Notes under the pieces: model-generated
Told to the model about the DNA's origin: nothing
What the model saw: only the letters and a program-made list of their open reading frames with translations
The model's database searches: none
Position numbers and translations under genes: made by a program
Part shown: positions 7,863 to 16,146 of the stretch, piece by piece
Layout: each line of letters begins with the position of its first letter
Numbering within the stretch: position 1 is the first letter of the stretch
DNA from: a virus
Strand: one strand, 5' to 3'
IMG/VR virus record: IMGVR_UViG_3300044981_000104
Location: 1-41,480 of that record
Length of the DNA: 41,480 nt

Positions 7863-9290
7863 ATGAGTCTGTTCCAGACCCCGCCGCCGCCCCAGCCGAC
7901 GCAAGGCGCGTTCAGCAGCACGCCGCCGTGGCCCCCGGCGCCCATTGGCACGCAAGGGACGGCGCCTCCGCTCCGACAAGTCGGGGGCGTCCTGGCCATG
8001 TGTGCGGTGCTCGCGTCGTGGCCGGCCGATCTCGAGCCCGTCCTCCAGCGCCCAAACAATACGCATCAGCAGATCGCGCCCCTGACGCTCCCCTCGGGCA
8101 GCCAGCCGCGCCCCGTGGCGTTCGTGTCCGCGCCGAATCTCTCGACCATTGTGGCGGCGTGGCCGCTGGACTATCCGCCGCGGCAAGCCTCCCCGCTGTC
8201 GGCTGTCACGATTCCGCCGCCGCCCATCCCGATTATTCAGCCGTATAACCCCTTCCGGTATGACGTGCTCGCGTCGACGCTCGACACCTATGAGGTCGAG
8301 GTCGTGCCGACGGCCGTCGTGGCGCAATCGAGCACGGGCCAGCCGCCCGGCCAGAATCCCTTCGGCGCGGTGACGCTGGGAATCGTGCTGCAAGCGTGGA
8401 CGCCGGACGCGCCGCTGATCTGGCGGGTCGCCTCGAATGCCGTAGCGAGCGTGCCGGGGGCCAGCGCGCCGGCGCCCTCGCCCTTCCTCTCGGCCTCGAT
8501 GCTGGGGCAGATCGTCGCGGCCTGGGGCGCCGAGGTTGGGCCCCTGGAACCGGGCCCAGCGCTGCTCGCGCCGCACGTCGCGCCGCTCACGCTGACCTAT
8601 GGCTCGGCTCCGCCGCTCCGGCCCTTCCTGGCTCCCGCGCTGCTGACGCAAATCGTCAGTGCGTGGCCGACCGACACCGGGCCGCTCGCGCCGTGGCCTC
8701 TGGACACGACGCCGCACATCGCGCCGCAGACCTTGCCCACCGGGACGCCGCCCCCGACGGCTGCGTTCCTCTCGCCGACGCAGTTGCGGCAGATCGTCGA
8801 GACCTGGCAGGTGGACTGGGCGGCGCAAGCGGCGCCCCGGAATGCCTGGATCAATGCGGCGCCGAACCTGACCGTCATTCCCTACGCGCCGCTCCCGAAG
8901 CATCTCTGGACGGCCCAGGAGCCGCCCTGGCAGGCGCCGCCGCGGCCCGTCATGGAGGCGCCGCTGACGCTGTCCTACGGCATGCCGCCCGTGCCGCGCG
9001 CGGCGCTGGCGGTGACGACGCTGACGCAGATCGTGTCCGCGTGGTCGGTCGATTGGCCTGCGCAGACTTATAAGAAGAACGCGGCCGTCAATCCGCCGCC
9101 CAGCTTCGTGGTGATACCCTATAGGCGGCTGCACCCGGCCATTCTGCTGGCCAATGAAGTCGTGTGGTGGGCGCCGCCCCGCCCCGTGACGGTCTATGCC
9201 GCGACCCTCAAGCGCTTGTTTCAGCCGCAATGGGCGCTCGGCAGTAACGTCATCGCGGGCCCGATTGCCCCGCAACCGGAAACGCATTGA
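7863..9290 (+). CDS. Proline-rich repeat protein with 47-residue periodicity
   Basis: The product is 475 aa with very high Pro, Ala and Trp content and no signal peptide or transmembrane segment. It is built from repeats of the form P-L-T-L-x2-G-x2-P-P, F-L, L-x-Q-I-V-x-A-W-x2-D. The AW tryptophans lie at residues 53, 100, 179, 221, 268, 315 and 394, giving gaps of 47, 79, 42, 47, 47 and 79. The 79-residue gaps equal one 47-residue unit plus about 32 residues. In the C-terminal part this extra piece contains IPYAPLPKHLW and PPRPV, and it recurs 79 residues later as IPYRRLHPAIL and PPRPV. I know no family with this layout. A rod-like virion or host-contact protein is a guess from its place between a LamG-like protein and the connector genes. 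Confidence 0.7.
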   Translation: MSLFQTPPPPQPTQGAFSSTPPWPPAPIGTQGTAPPLRQVGGVLAMCAVLASWPADLEPVLQRPNNTHQQIAPLTLPSGSQPRPVAFVSAPNLSTIVAAWPLDYPPRQASPLSAVTIPPPPIPIIQPYNPFRYDVLASTLDTYEVEVVPTAVVAQSSTGQPPGQNPFGAVTLGIVLQAWTPDAPLIWRVASNAVASVPGASAPAPSPFLSASMLGQIVAAWGAEVGPLEPGPALLAPHVAPLTLTYGSAPPLRPFLAPALLTQIVSAWPTDTGPLAPWPLDTTPHIAPQTLPTGTPPPTAAFLSPTQLRQIVETWQVDWAAQAAPRNAWINAAPNLTVIPYAPLPKHLWTAQEPPWQAPPRPVMEAPLTLSYGMPPVPRAALAVTTLTQIVSAWSVDWPAQTYKKNAAVNPPPSFVVIPYRRLHPAILLANEVVWWAPPRPVTVYAATLKRLFQPQWALGSNVIAGPIAPQPETH

Positions 9291-9300
9291 GGACCGCCCC

Positions 9301-9501
9301 ATGTTTGCCAAACTCGAAGTGATTCTCGAAGACGATGGCCAGATTCGCGTGACCTGGTCCCGCTGGGATCTCGTGCTGTGCTATGGGATGCTCGAACTCG
9401 CCAGGACCGCCATCACGGACCATGCAAAGGCCTTGCAGCCGCGGATCGCGTCGCCGACGCCAGCCGATGTGCTGCAGCTCCGATCGCGAAACGGGACGTA
9501 A
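9301..9501 (+). CDS. Small hypothetical protein, 66 aa
   Basis: The start is ATG 9301 (MFAKLEVILEDDG), ten bases after the preceding stop; the frame is open further upstream only as a shadow of that gene. The protein is a compact alpha/beta sequence: two N-terminal strands (KLEVILED, QIRVTW) then a helix (LVLCYGMLELARTAITDHAKAL). There is no signal peptide. It precedes the head-closure gene by six bases and is probably co-translated with it. No family is recognised; small proteins with this strand-strand-helix layout occur beside connector genes of P22-like phages, but the role is unknown. Confidence 0.6.
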   Translation: MFAKLEVILEDDGQIRVTWSRWDLVLCYGMLELARTAITDHAKALQPRIASPTPADVLQLRSRNGT

Positions 9502-9507
9502 CCGCCC

Positions 9508-10545
9508 ATGATTCTCGGGCTCGCCGGACAAACGGCCGCGGCGGAACTGGTCAACGCCAGCACGGGCGGTCCCTTCTCGGGCACCGTGACGGTCTACGTG
9601 ACCATCAACGGCCTTCAGGCGCTCGGCGGCGTGGGTGGCGGACTGGCCACCGCGATCGGCAATGGCCTCTACGAATATTATCCGGCGGCCGGCGAAACGG
9701 CGGCGCCGCTGGTGCTCTTTACCTTCACGGGCCCGGGCGCGATTCCGGTCACGGTGCAGTATGCGACCGTCACCGCCGCGCAGCAGGCGGCGCTCGTGGC
9801 TGCGGGATCGATTGGGGCGATTGTCGTCTCGCAGCTCATCACGGGGGCGCTCTTCGAGATCAAGGTCGCGCGCGCCGGCGACCAGGTCGCGCCCGAAACG
9901 CTGCAATACGGCCTGCAACTCTTCAACGAACTGCTCGATGGCTGGAACGGGATCCCCGACCATCGGGCCATCTATGCCGTCGACATCTCGACCTTCACGC
10001 TGGTGCCGAGCCTCGTGCCGCACACGATCGGGCCGACGGGCACGTTTGTCACCGCGAGTCGCCCCGTGAATATTGCCTTCGCGCAAGTGGACCTCGGGGG
10101 CGGGCCGCCTGATGTCTATCGCCCCATCTGGCTGCGCGACAAGCGCTGGTATGCGAATCAATCGGTGCCGGCGCTGACGAGTACCTTTCCAACGGATCTG
10201 TATTACGCGCCGGACTGGCCGAACGGGTCGCTCTATTTCTGGCCCGTGCCGACGACGGCCTACACGGTGCGCCTCTGGCTCCAAGCGCTCTTGCTCACGG
10301 CGAACCTGTCGACGACGGTGTCCTTTCCGCCGGGCTATCAGCTCGCGCTGCGGTTGACGCTCGCGGAACGGCTCGCGCGTGGCATGGGGCAACCGCTTTC
10401 GGCCGATCTGAAGCAGGATGCGCGGGACGCGCGCACGGCGATTTTCGCAAACAACGAGGAGATGCCGGCGCTGCACACGGCCGATAGCGGCCTCGGGACG
10501 GCGGCGCCGTCGACGTTCAACTGGATGGATCGAAGTTCACGCTGA
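9508..10545 (+). CDS. Head-closure / tail accessory factor, P22 gp4-like, with N-terminal beta domain
   Basis: This 345-aa protein has two parts. Residues about 1-105 form a beta domain with the pattern GPFSGTVTVYVT, YEYYPAAGE, LFTFTGPGAIPVTVQY, which is absent from P22 gp4. Residues about 110-345 are typical of the gp4 family: an N-terminal helix with PETLQYGLQLFNELLDGWN, then FTLVPSL, YRPIWLRDKRWY, DLYYAPDWPNGSLYFWPVP and a C-terminal helix (GYQLALRLTLAERLARGMG, DARDAR). P22 gp4 (166 aa) binds the portal after packaging, closes the head and seats gp10. The stop overlaps the next gene's start by one base, and that gene is gp10-like, as in P22 order. The N-terminal fusion is the unusual part. 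Confidence 0.8.
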   Translation: MILGLAGQTAAAELVNASTGGPFSGTVTVYVTINGLQALGGVGGGLATAIGNGLYEYYPAAGETAAPLVLFTFTGPGAIPVTVQYATVTAAQQAALVAAGSIGAIVVSQLITGALFEIKVARAGDQVAPETLQYGLQLFNELLDGWNGIPDHRAIYAVDISTFTLVPSLVPHTIGPTGTFVTASRPVNIAFAQVDLGGGPPDVYRPIWLRDKRWYANQSVPALTSTFPTDLYYAPDWPNGSLYFWPVPTTAYTVRLWLQALLLTANLSTTVSFPPGYQLALRLTLAERLARGMGQPLSADLKQDARDARTAIFANNEEMPALHTADSGLGTAAPSTFNWMDRSSR

Positions 10546-12005
10546 TGCCCCGCTTCGCGGCGATGATCGGCGGCTCCGGCATTGTCCAGTCGATGCTCGT
10601 CGACTCCGAGCGCACCGTGAACTGGTATGTGGAAACCTCGCAGTCGCCGACCGCAACCAGTCCGCGCGCGCTCTATCCGACGCCGGGCTTTCAGCCGTGG
10701 AGTCAACCGCTGACCGACACGATTGGGCGCGCCTCCTGCAACGCCGGCGGCCGCATCTTCTTCATCCTCGGGTCGACCCTCTTTGAAGTGAACGGCGATG
10801 GCTCGTGGACCCCGCGCGGCACCGTGCTCCGCGACCAGAACCCGGCGCAACTCCTCTACAACGGCATGATCGGCGGCCAGATCGGCATCAGCAGCGGCGG
10901 CAACTTCTACTGCTACGTCCTCGCCACGAACACCTTGACGCTCGAGCTGACGGGCCTCTGCACGATGGCGGCCTATGCCGACGGCTTCTTTCTCGCGCTC
11001 AACAGCGCAACCGGGCTCGTCTTGCTCTCGGCTTTGAACGATGGCACGACCTGGAATCTCGGCGGCGCGCTCGAGGCCTTCTTTCAGCGCGAACTCTTCC
11101 CCGATCCGTGGCAAACGCTCTTCGCCGATAGCAACAATCTCATCTGGCTCATCGGCACCGAAACCTTTGAAGTCTGGTACAACACCGGCGTCGGCCTTCA
11201 GCCGTGGGCGCCGCTCAGTGGCCTGAATGGCCTCTACGGCATCCTCTCGTCGTGGGCGTTTGTCGTCACCGCGCTCGGCAATTTCTGGCTGAGCGCGAAT
11301 CGGCAGGGCGCGGGGCAGTTTGTCGGCACGAGCGGCTCCATCCCGCAGCCGATCCTGAGTTATGCCTTCGATACCGCCGTCGGCACGTATTTCCATGCGG
11401 GCCAGGTCGTGAACGCCGAGTGCATGGCCTATCAGCAGCTCGGGCATACGTTCGTGCTCATTCACTTTCCGAGCGTGCCGGCGACCTGGTGCTACGACGT
11501 GACCGAGCAGTCCTGGGCGGAACGCGGGCAGTGGAACCCGACGACCGGACTCTTCGGCCTCTGGACGCCGCGCGTCTATCAACGCGCGTTCGGCAAAGAT
11601 GTGGTCGCGGGCTGGACGGGGAATGTGCTGTGCGACATGAATCCGGCCTATACGACGGAGTTTGACGGCGTGACCGGCATCGTGCGCGAGCGGACCACGC
11701 CCGGGCTCGTGGATGAGCACAAGCGGCGACCCATTACGCAAATGGAACTACTGATGGATGTGGGGATCACGCCACTCCAAACCGGGCTCGGCAGTAATCC
11801 GCTCGTGACGCTGCGCACGTCGGTCGATGGCGGTCGCACCTTCGGGAACGAGCGGCAGGCGAGCCTGGGGAAGATTGGCGCCTATCGCACGCGCGTCTAT
11901 TGGCAGCAGCTCGGCGCGCCGGCCGATGCCGTCTTCCGCGTACGCTCGAGCGATCCGGCGCCGAGTCGCATCGTCGATGCGTTCATCAACAACCTGGAAG
12001 CCTGA
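10545..12005 (+). CDS. Packaged DNA stabilisation protein, P22 gp10-like
   Basis: The product is 486 aa, near P22 gp10 (472 aa). The start MPRFAAMIGGSG, then TVNWYVE, RALYPTPGF, LFEVNGDG and later LIGTETFEVWYNTG, FVVTALGNFWLSAN, TFVLIHFPS, TWCYDVTEQSWAERG and SDPAPSRIVDAF are typical of this family, which folds as a beta-propeller-like plug. In P22, gp10 binds gp4 and forms the base to which tail needle and tailspikes attach. The start overlaps the previous stop (TGATG) and its own stop overlaps the next start in the same way, so the connector genes are tightly coupled. Confidence 0.85.
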   Translation: MPRFAAMIGGSGIVQSMLVDSERTVNWYVETSQSPTATSPRALYPTPGFQPWSQPLTDTIGRASCNAGGRIFFILGSTLFEVNGDGSWTPRGTVLRDQNPAQLLYNGMIGGQIGISSGGNFYCYVLATNTLTLELTGLCTMAAYADGFFLALNSATGLVLLSALNDGTTWNLGGALEAFFQRELFPDPWQTLFADSNNLIWLIGTETFEVWYNTGVGLQPWAPLSGLNGLYGILSSWAFVVTALGNFWLSANRQGAGQFVGTSGSIPQPILSYAFDTAVGTYFHAGQVVNAECMAYQQLGHTFVLIHFPSVPATWCYDVTEQSWAERGQWNPTTGLFGLWTPRVYQRAFGKDVVAGWTGNVLCDMNPAYTTEFDGVTGIVRERTTPGLVDEHKRRPITQMELLMDVGITPLQTGLGSNPLVTLRTSVDGGRTFGNERQASLGKIGAYRTRVYWQQLGAPADAVFRVRSSDPAPSRIVDAFINNLEA

Positions 12006-12466
12006 TGCCGCTGCCCCCGCAACCCATTCCGGCCGGCGTGGCGCTCGTGGACCTCAAAACCGGGGCGCCCACGGTCTATTTCCGCCTCTTCTTGCAGCAA
12101 CTGCTGAACGCGATTGTGACCGACCTCGCGAGCCTCTCGTTCGCTGGCCAGACGGCCTCGATTGCCGTGACGACGGCGTTCGTGCCCGCCACGGCGGGGC
12201 TCTACCGGATCAGCTACTACCTGGCGAAAACGGTCGCGGACGGGGTGTCGAGCTCGCTGACCTTTGAATACGGCTGGACGGACCACGGCGCGGCGCGCAC
12301 GGAGAGCGAGACCCCGTTGACGACGGATACCGTGGGCGCGGAGCAGAGCGGGAGTAAAGTGGTGTATAGCGATGCGAACGCGCCACTGCAATACGCGGTC
12401 ACCTATGCCTCGCACACGGCGGCGAAGATGACCTACAACGTCTGGGTCACGGTGGAGGCCTTCTGA
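12005..12466 (+). CDS. Hypothetical virion protein, beta-rich, 153 aa
   Basis: The start is ATG 12005, overlapping the gp10-like stop by one base. The N-terminus (MPLPPQPIPAGVALVDLKTGAP) leads to a short helix (VYFRLFLQQLLNAIV) and then a beta-sandwich-like region: FAGQTASIAVTTAF, GLYRISYYL, SSLTFEYGWTD, YAVTYASHTAAKMTYNVWVTVE. The strand pattern is that of a small jelly-roll, often found at the ends of tail needles or fibres. It has no signal peptide. Right after gp10, P22 encodes the tail needle gp26; this protein takes that place but lacks the long trimeric coiled coil, so needle function is not claimed. Confidence 0.55.
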   Translation: MPLPPQPIPAGVALVDLKTGAPTVYFRLFLQQLLNAIVTDLASLSFAGQTASIAVTTAFVPATAGLYRISYYLAKTVADGVSSSLTFEYGWTDHGAARTESETPLTTDTVGAEQSGSKVVYSDANAPLQYAVTYASHTAAKMTYNVWVTVEAF

Positions 12467-12810
12467 TGACAACGCGCCTGCTCCCGCCAGCGGAATGGCC
12501 GCGCTTGTCGGAGACGCTGCTGGCGACGATCTGGCCGACGCTCAATCCGCGCTATGCGGAGGTCATCGTGGTCGAAGCGGACGGGGCGATTCTGGGCAGT
12601 GTCGCCTTGCTGCAAGTGCTTCATGCCGAATGTCTCTCGCTGAATGGCAGTCCGGCCGTCGCGCGGGCCCTGTGGAAGGCCTTGCGGGATCGGGTACGGC
12701 ACGCGGGCGGCCTGGCCGTCTGGGGCGCGGCCATCGAAGAGCCGATGCAGCGATTACTCACGCGCCATGCCGAACCGATTCCCGGCGCGCATTTTTTGGT
12801 GAGGATGTAA
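12466..12810 (+). CDS. Small GNAT-like protein, 114 aa
   Basis: The start is ATG 12466, overlapping the previous stop by one base. The order of secondary structure resembles a short GNAT fold: YAEVIVVEADGAILGSVALLQVLHAECLSL as the central strands, then ARALWKALRDRVRHAGG as a helix, then GGLAVWGAA and EEPMQRLLTRHAEPIPGAHFLVRM as the last helix and strand. The acetyl-CoA loop (Q/R-x2-G-x-G/A) is not visible, so enzyme activity is doubtful. Similar short proteins lie beside ejection-protein genes in other podovirus-like genomes, to my recollection. The role is unknown. Confidence 0.55.
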   Translation: MTTRLLPPAEWPRLSETLLATIWPTLNPRYAEVIVVEADGAILGSVALLQVLHAECLSLNGSPAVARALWKALRDRVRHAGGLAVWGAAIEEPMQRLLTRHAEPIPGAHFLVRM

Positions 12811-13629
12811 ATGCCTCCTCTTGTGGCTGGTGCCGCCATTGCGGCCGGTGGTCTGATTGTCGCGGGCCTGGAAAATGAGAGCGCCGTCAATACGGCGAGC
12901 ACGGCGCAGTCCACGGCCGCTGCGGATACGCTCGACTTTCAAAAACAGCAGGCGCAACTGCTCGCGCAGCAGCAGAACACGACGGCGCAGGCAAACTATG
13001 ACCAGTGGGCCGCTGGGGTGCAGCAAATGAACGGGGTCCGGTCCGCGCTCGGGCTCCCGACCGAAACGGTGCCGGCGTTTGTCCCACAGCCGCAGCCGAA
13101 TTTCACGGGGGCGCCATCGAGCGCCACGCCGAGTCCGACGCCGAGCCCGAGTCCGACCCCCGGTGCGACCCCCGCGCCGACACCAGGATCGACGGGCGCC
13201 CCGCCAGCGCCGTCCTCCACCGTTGGGGCAGGCGCGACGCCGACGGATGCGCAGGCGCTTTCCTACGCGCAGACCCTGCTCAATCAGGGCATGTCGCCGC
13301 AACAGGTCGCCACGACCGTCGCGCAGCTCTACCCGACGGCGGGCGCGGTGTTCTATGCGAACCCGTCGGCGCCTGGCGGCGGCACGGTGAACATGGCGGG
13401 CGGGTATCTCACGCAGAACCCGCAAACCCAACAGTGGGGGCCGGTCGCCAAAGCCGTCACCTCGGGCACGGGCACGACGCCGCAGTCGGTCAGTAGCTAT
13501 CTGCAAGCGCCGATGCCGATGACGACGCCGCAGCAGGTCGCCCCGACCACGCCCTACACGCCGCAGCCCTACTATTCGCCGCAATCGGTCGATCAGTATC
13601 TCCAGAATCCGTTTGGAGGCGCGGCCTAA
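12811..13629 (+). CDS. Putative internal virion / DNA-ejection protein, Pro/Gln-rich
   Basis: The start is ATG 12811, directly after the previous stop. It begins with a hydrophobic Ala/Gly segment (LVAGAAIAAGGLIVAGL, residues 4-20), then a Gln-rich helix (QKQQAQLLAQQQNTTAQANYDQ), a low-complexity Pro/Ser/Thr run (residues about 95-140, repeated 'TPSP'-like units), a small ordered region (DAQALSYAQTLLNQGMSPQQVATTVAQLY) and a Tyr/Gln/Pro-rich C-terminus. A membrane-active N-terminus plus helical low-complexity body is typical of ejection proteins (P22 gp7, gp16, gp20 class). The C-terminal region repeats QSVxxYLQxP twice (residues about 226-234 and 260-268). Function is inferred from composition and position. 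Confidence 0.6.
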   Translation: MPPLVAGAAIAAGGLIVAGLENESAVNTASTAQSTAAADTLDFQKQQAQLLAQQQNTTAQANYDQWAAGVQQMNGVRSALGLPTETVPAFVPQPQPNFTGAPSSATPSPTPSPSPTPGATPAPTPGSTGAPPAPSSTVGAGATPTDAQALSYAQTLLNQGMSPQQVATTVAQLYPTAGAVFYANPSAPGGGTVNMAGGYLTQNPQTQQWGPVAKAVTSGTGTTPQSVSSYLQAPMPMTTPQQVAPTTPYTPQPYYSPQSVDQYLQNPFGGAA

Positions 13630-14457
13630 ATGCCGACCTCGTATCTCGGTCCCGGCGGCCAGCCGCTCACGCTGCCTCCCGATTGGGGCGGCTGGAATTC
13701 CGGCCAGCAACAGAGCTGGCTGTATCAAAACGGCGGCTATCCGGCGGGCGGCACGCCGCCAGCGGCGCCGACCGTGCCGACGCCGCTCGATGCGAACGGC
13801 AACCCGATCAGTTATCCCGGGGGCACGAGCGTTACGGGGCAATCGGTCACGCCGGCGGGGGTGGCCCCGCCGCCTGGCGCGACCCCCCCAGCGGCGACCC
13901 CGCCGCCGGCCTCCAGCGGCGATGGCGGGGGCGGCGGGGGTGGCGGCTCGAACATTCCACCGCTCGGCCCTCCGAGCCCCTTCGGCGCCCCGTTCCCGAC
14001 GCTGCCATCGACGCCCGTCTTCACGCCGCCGTCCTACACGCCGCCGCCCGCGTTCCAGGCGCCGAGCGTCGCGCAGGCGATGGCGGCTCCCGGCTACCAG
14101 TTTCAGGAACAGCAAGGCCTGACGGACTTGCAGAACTGGGCCGCCGCGAAAGGCACCCTCAACGATTCCGACACCGGGCAAGCGCTCGAACAGTTCGGGC
14201 AGCAGTCGGCGCAGTCCGATTACGCGAACGTCTACAATCAGGCGCTCCAGGGCTACAACACGAACTATCAGACGCAGTATACGGACCCGTATGCGATTGC
14301 CTTCCAGGGCGCGCAGGCGGCGTTCGCGCCGCAGATGACCGGCTACACGACGCAGGCCAATCAGGGGCAGGCGAACTGGCAGGATGCGTATAACCTGTGG
14401 TTATCGCAGAACCAGCTCACGCAAGGCACGCAGGGCCTCGCGATTCAGGCAGGCTAA
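13630..14457 (+). CDS. Putative internal virion / DNA-ejection protein with PGYxF helix motif
   Basis: The start is ATG 13630, immediately after the previous stop. The first half is low complexity: Pro/Gly/Thr with a run of eight glycines near residue 100 and the phrase LDANGNPI near residue 56, which also occurs in the protein at 17201. The second half has APGYQFQEQQGL, then LQNWAAAKGTL, TGQALEQFGQQSAQSDYANVYNQALQGY. This helix pattern (PGY-x-F, AARG-like turn, Q-x-YA-x2-EY-x-N) recurs in ejection or tail-tip proteins of many podovirus-like and siphovirus-like phages. The C-terminus is Gln/Tyr-rich. Assigned as an ejection protein by that pattern and by neighbours on both sides. Confidence 0.6.
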   Translation: MPTSYLGPGGQPLTLPPDWGGWNSGQQQSWLYQNGGYPAGGTPPAAPTVPTPLDANGNPISYPGGTSVTGQSVTPAGVAPPPGATPPAATPPPASSGDGGGGGGGGSNIPPLGPPSPFGAPFPTLPSTPVFTPPSYTPPPAFQAPSVAQAMAAPGYQFQEQQGLTDLQNWAAAKGTLNDSDTGQALEQFGQQSAQSDYANVYNQALQGYNTNYQTQYTDPYAIAFQGAQAAFAPQMTGYTTQANQGQANWQDAYNLWLSQNQLTQGTQGLAIQAG

Positions 14458-14460
14458 CCG

Positions 14461-16146
14461 ATGGCCCTGACGCCTTCGCCCTACGTCTACCCGCAGCCGC
14501 AGCCGTCGCCATACGCGATGTCGATCTCCGAGCTGATGGAAAAGCAAGGAGAAATCGCGAGCCAGCGCGCGCTCGCGCTCGGGAACATCAACGCGCAGGC
14601 GGTGCAGGGCGTGGCCGGCGCCGTCGGCGGCGCGATCCAGCAGGCCACCGATCCGACCCGGCAACTGAATCAGCAGAAGGTGGCGGCGAACGCGCGCCTT
14701 GTGAAGATGCAGCAATCGCTCGCCACGCTGCGTCAACAGGCGACGAATCCGGACGGCACGCCGAACGATGAGATCTATGGCGAGCTGATCAAGAAAGGCG
14801 GCTTTCCGCCGGACATCGAAGCGCAAGCGCTCGGCGAACTCGGCTCGATTCAGGACTACACGCGGAAGGGCCAAGCGGCGTCGGCGGAAGGGCTGGCCAG
14901 TGTCGGCGCGGCGCTGTTCCATACCGTGGGCGCACTTCCGCCTGGGGATGCGCGCGATGCCGCGGTCGTCACGGCCGCGCATCTTGCCTCGCAGATTCCG
15001 GGCGTGCCGCCTGACAAGGTGCAGCAGGTCATGGCGCAGATTGCGAACGGCGCGGACCCCTCGCAAGTCGGTCTCGCGTTGATGGGCATGTCGCCCTCAA
15101 AGCGCTATGAGGACGAGCTGAAGCCGTTCACGACGGCACGCGGCGCGGTAACGACGACACCCGCGCGCGCAGCCGCCGGAATGCCACCGCTCGCCGAAGG
15201 GCAGCCCGTGCCCCCGCCGCAACCAACGAAAGCGGGATTGGCGGCTGCGGCACATCCTGGCGATCCGGAAGCCGCCCTCGCCGCGATGACGCCGCCGAAA
15301 ACCGATCCGCTGGATGAGGTCGTCACGCTCAAGACGGTCGTTGACGGCAAAAACGTAGAACTGCCGGTCACGCGCCGGGACATGCTTGCACACGGTCCCT
15401 ATCCCTCGCAGCCCAATGCCACGACCGGCAACGCCGACATGGAGCAGGAAAACGCGAAAACGGTCGCCGCCGGCATCATCGCTGGGGATACCGCGCCATC
15501 GATTCTCGAAGGCACGCGCGGCACGTCACAGGGCATGGCGCTGCTCGCCGAAATCAAACGGCAGGGCGGCGACTCCGACAAGATTCTGCGCGACTGGACC
15601 GCGACGAAAACCGCCATCCGCTCGCTCGATTCCCCGCAACAGCTCCGCCTCGCGGAAGTCATCAACAAGGCGTCGGCCTCGACCGACCAGCTCGAAACGC
15701 TCAATCAGCAGTGGCAGGACGTCGGCGCACGCTTCGGCATCAAAGCCTTCAATCGCGCCTCGCTCACCGCTGCGCAGAACGGCTTTTATGGGCCGCAGGC
15801 GCAGAGCATCGCCCAGCGGCTTGATGCGCAGATCGCCGACGTGACCAGCGAACTCGGCCAGGGCATCATGGGCGGCGCCTCGCCGACCGACCATGCGCTC
15901 TCGCTCGCGTCGAAGAACTTGTCGAGCGACTGGACGGCCGCGACACTCAGCGATTCGATCAAGCAGGTGCGCTACAACTTGAACCTCGCGCAGAACGCAC
16001 GCAACGATTTGCTCGGGCAGATGGGCGTGACCAGCACGCAGGTCCAGACGCCGCCGCCGAAAGCCGCCGCACCGCCCACTGCGCCGACCGGCTGGCACTA
16101 CGTCGCGAAACCCGGCGGCGGCTGGACCGCCGTGGAGGATAAGTGA
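14461..16146 (+). CDS. Putative internal virion / DNA-ejection protein, 561 aa
   Basis: The start is ATG 14461, three bases after the previous stop. The protein is mostly helical and rich in Ala and Gln. It has an N-terminal SISELMEKQGEIASQRALALG segment, a Gly/Ala-rich AVQGVAGAVGGAIQQATDP segment that could insert in a membrane, long amphipathic helices to residue about 215, a Pro-rich linker (about 225-285) and a second helical block (about 325-545). The C-terminus ends in GWHYVAKPGGGWTAVED, a short tail seen in several phage internal proteins. Its size and composition fit the large ejection proteins. The stop overlaps the next gene's GTG by four bases (GTGA), so the deoxyhypusine-synthase-like gene is coupled to it. 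Confidence 0.6.
   Translation: MALTPSPYVYPQPQPSPYAMSISELMEKQGEIASQRALALGNINAQAVQGVAGAVGGAIQQATDPTRQLNQQKVAANARLVKMQQSLATLRQQATNPDGTPNDEIYGELIKKGGFPPDIEAQALGELGSIQDYTRKGQAASAEGLASVGAALFHTVGALPPGDARDAAVVTAAHLASQIPGVPPDKVQQVMAQIANGADPSQVGLALMGMSPSKRYEDELKPFTTARGAVTTTPARAAAGMPPLAEGQPVPPPQPTKAGLAAAAHPGDPEAALAAMTPPKTDPLDEVVTLKTVVDGKNVELPVTRRDMLAHGPYPSQPNATTGNADMEQENAKTVAAGIIAGDTAPSILEGTRGTSQGMALLAEIKRQGGDSDKILRDWTATKTAIRSLDSPQQLRLAEVINKASASTDQLETLNQQWQDVGARFGIKAFNRASLTAAQNGFYGPQAQSIAQRLDAQIADVTSELGQGIMGGASPTDHALSLASKNLSSDWTAATLSDSIKQVRYNLNLAQNARNDLLGQMGVTSTQVQTPPPKAAAPPTAPTGWHYVAKPGGGWTAVEDK

Noticed and set aside
6765-9311. 848-residue open frame on the minus strand
   Set aside because: It is Arg/Gly-rich antisense sequence of GC-rich genes on the plus strand, with no motif and no ribosome site. 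The same holds for the other long minus-strand frames at 12754, 18730, 20946, 35606 and 38958.
12005-12466. Tail needle (P22 gp26-like)
   Set aside because: The position after the gp10-like gene fits, but the long coiled coil needed for a needle is absent.
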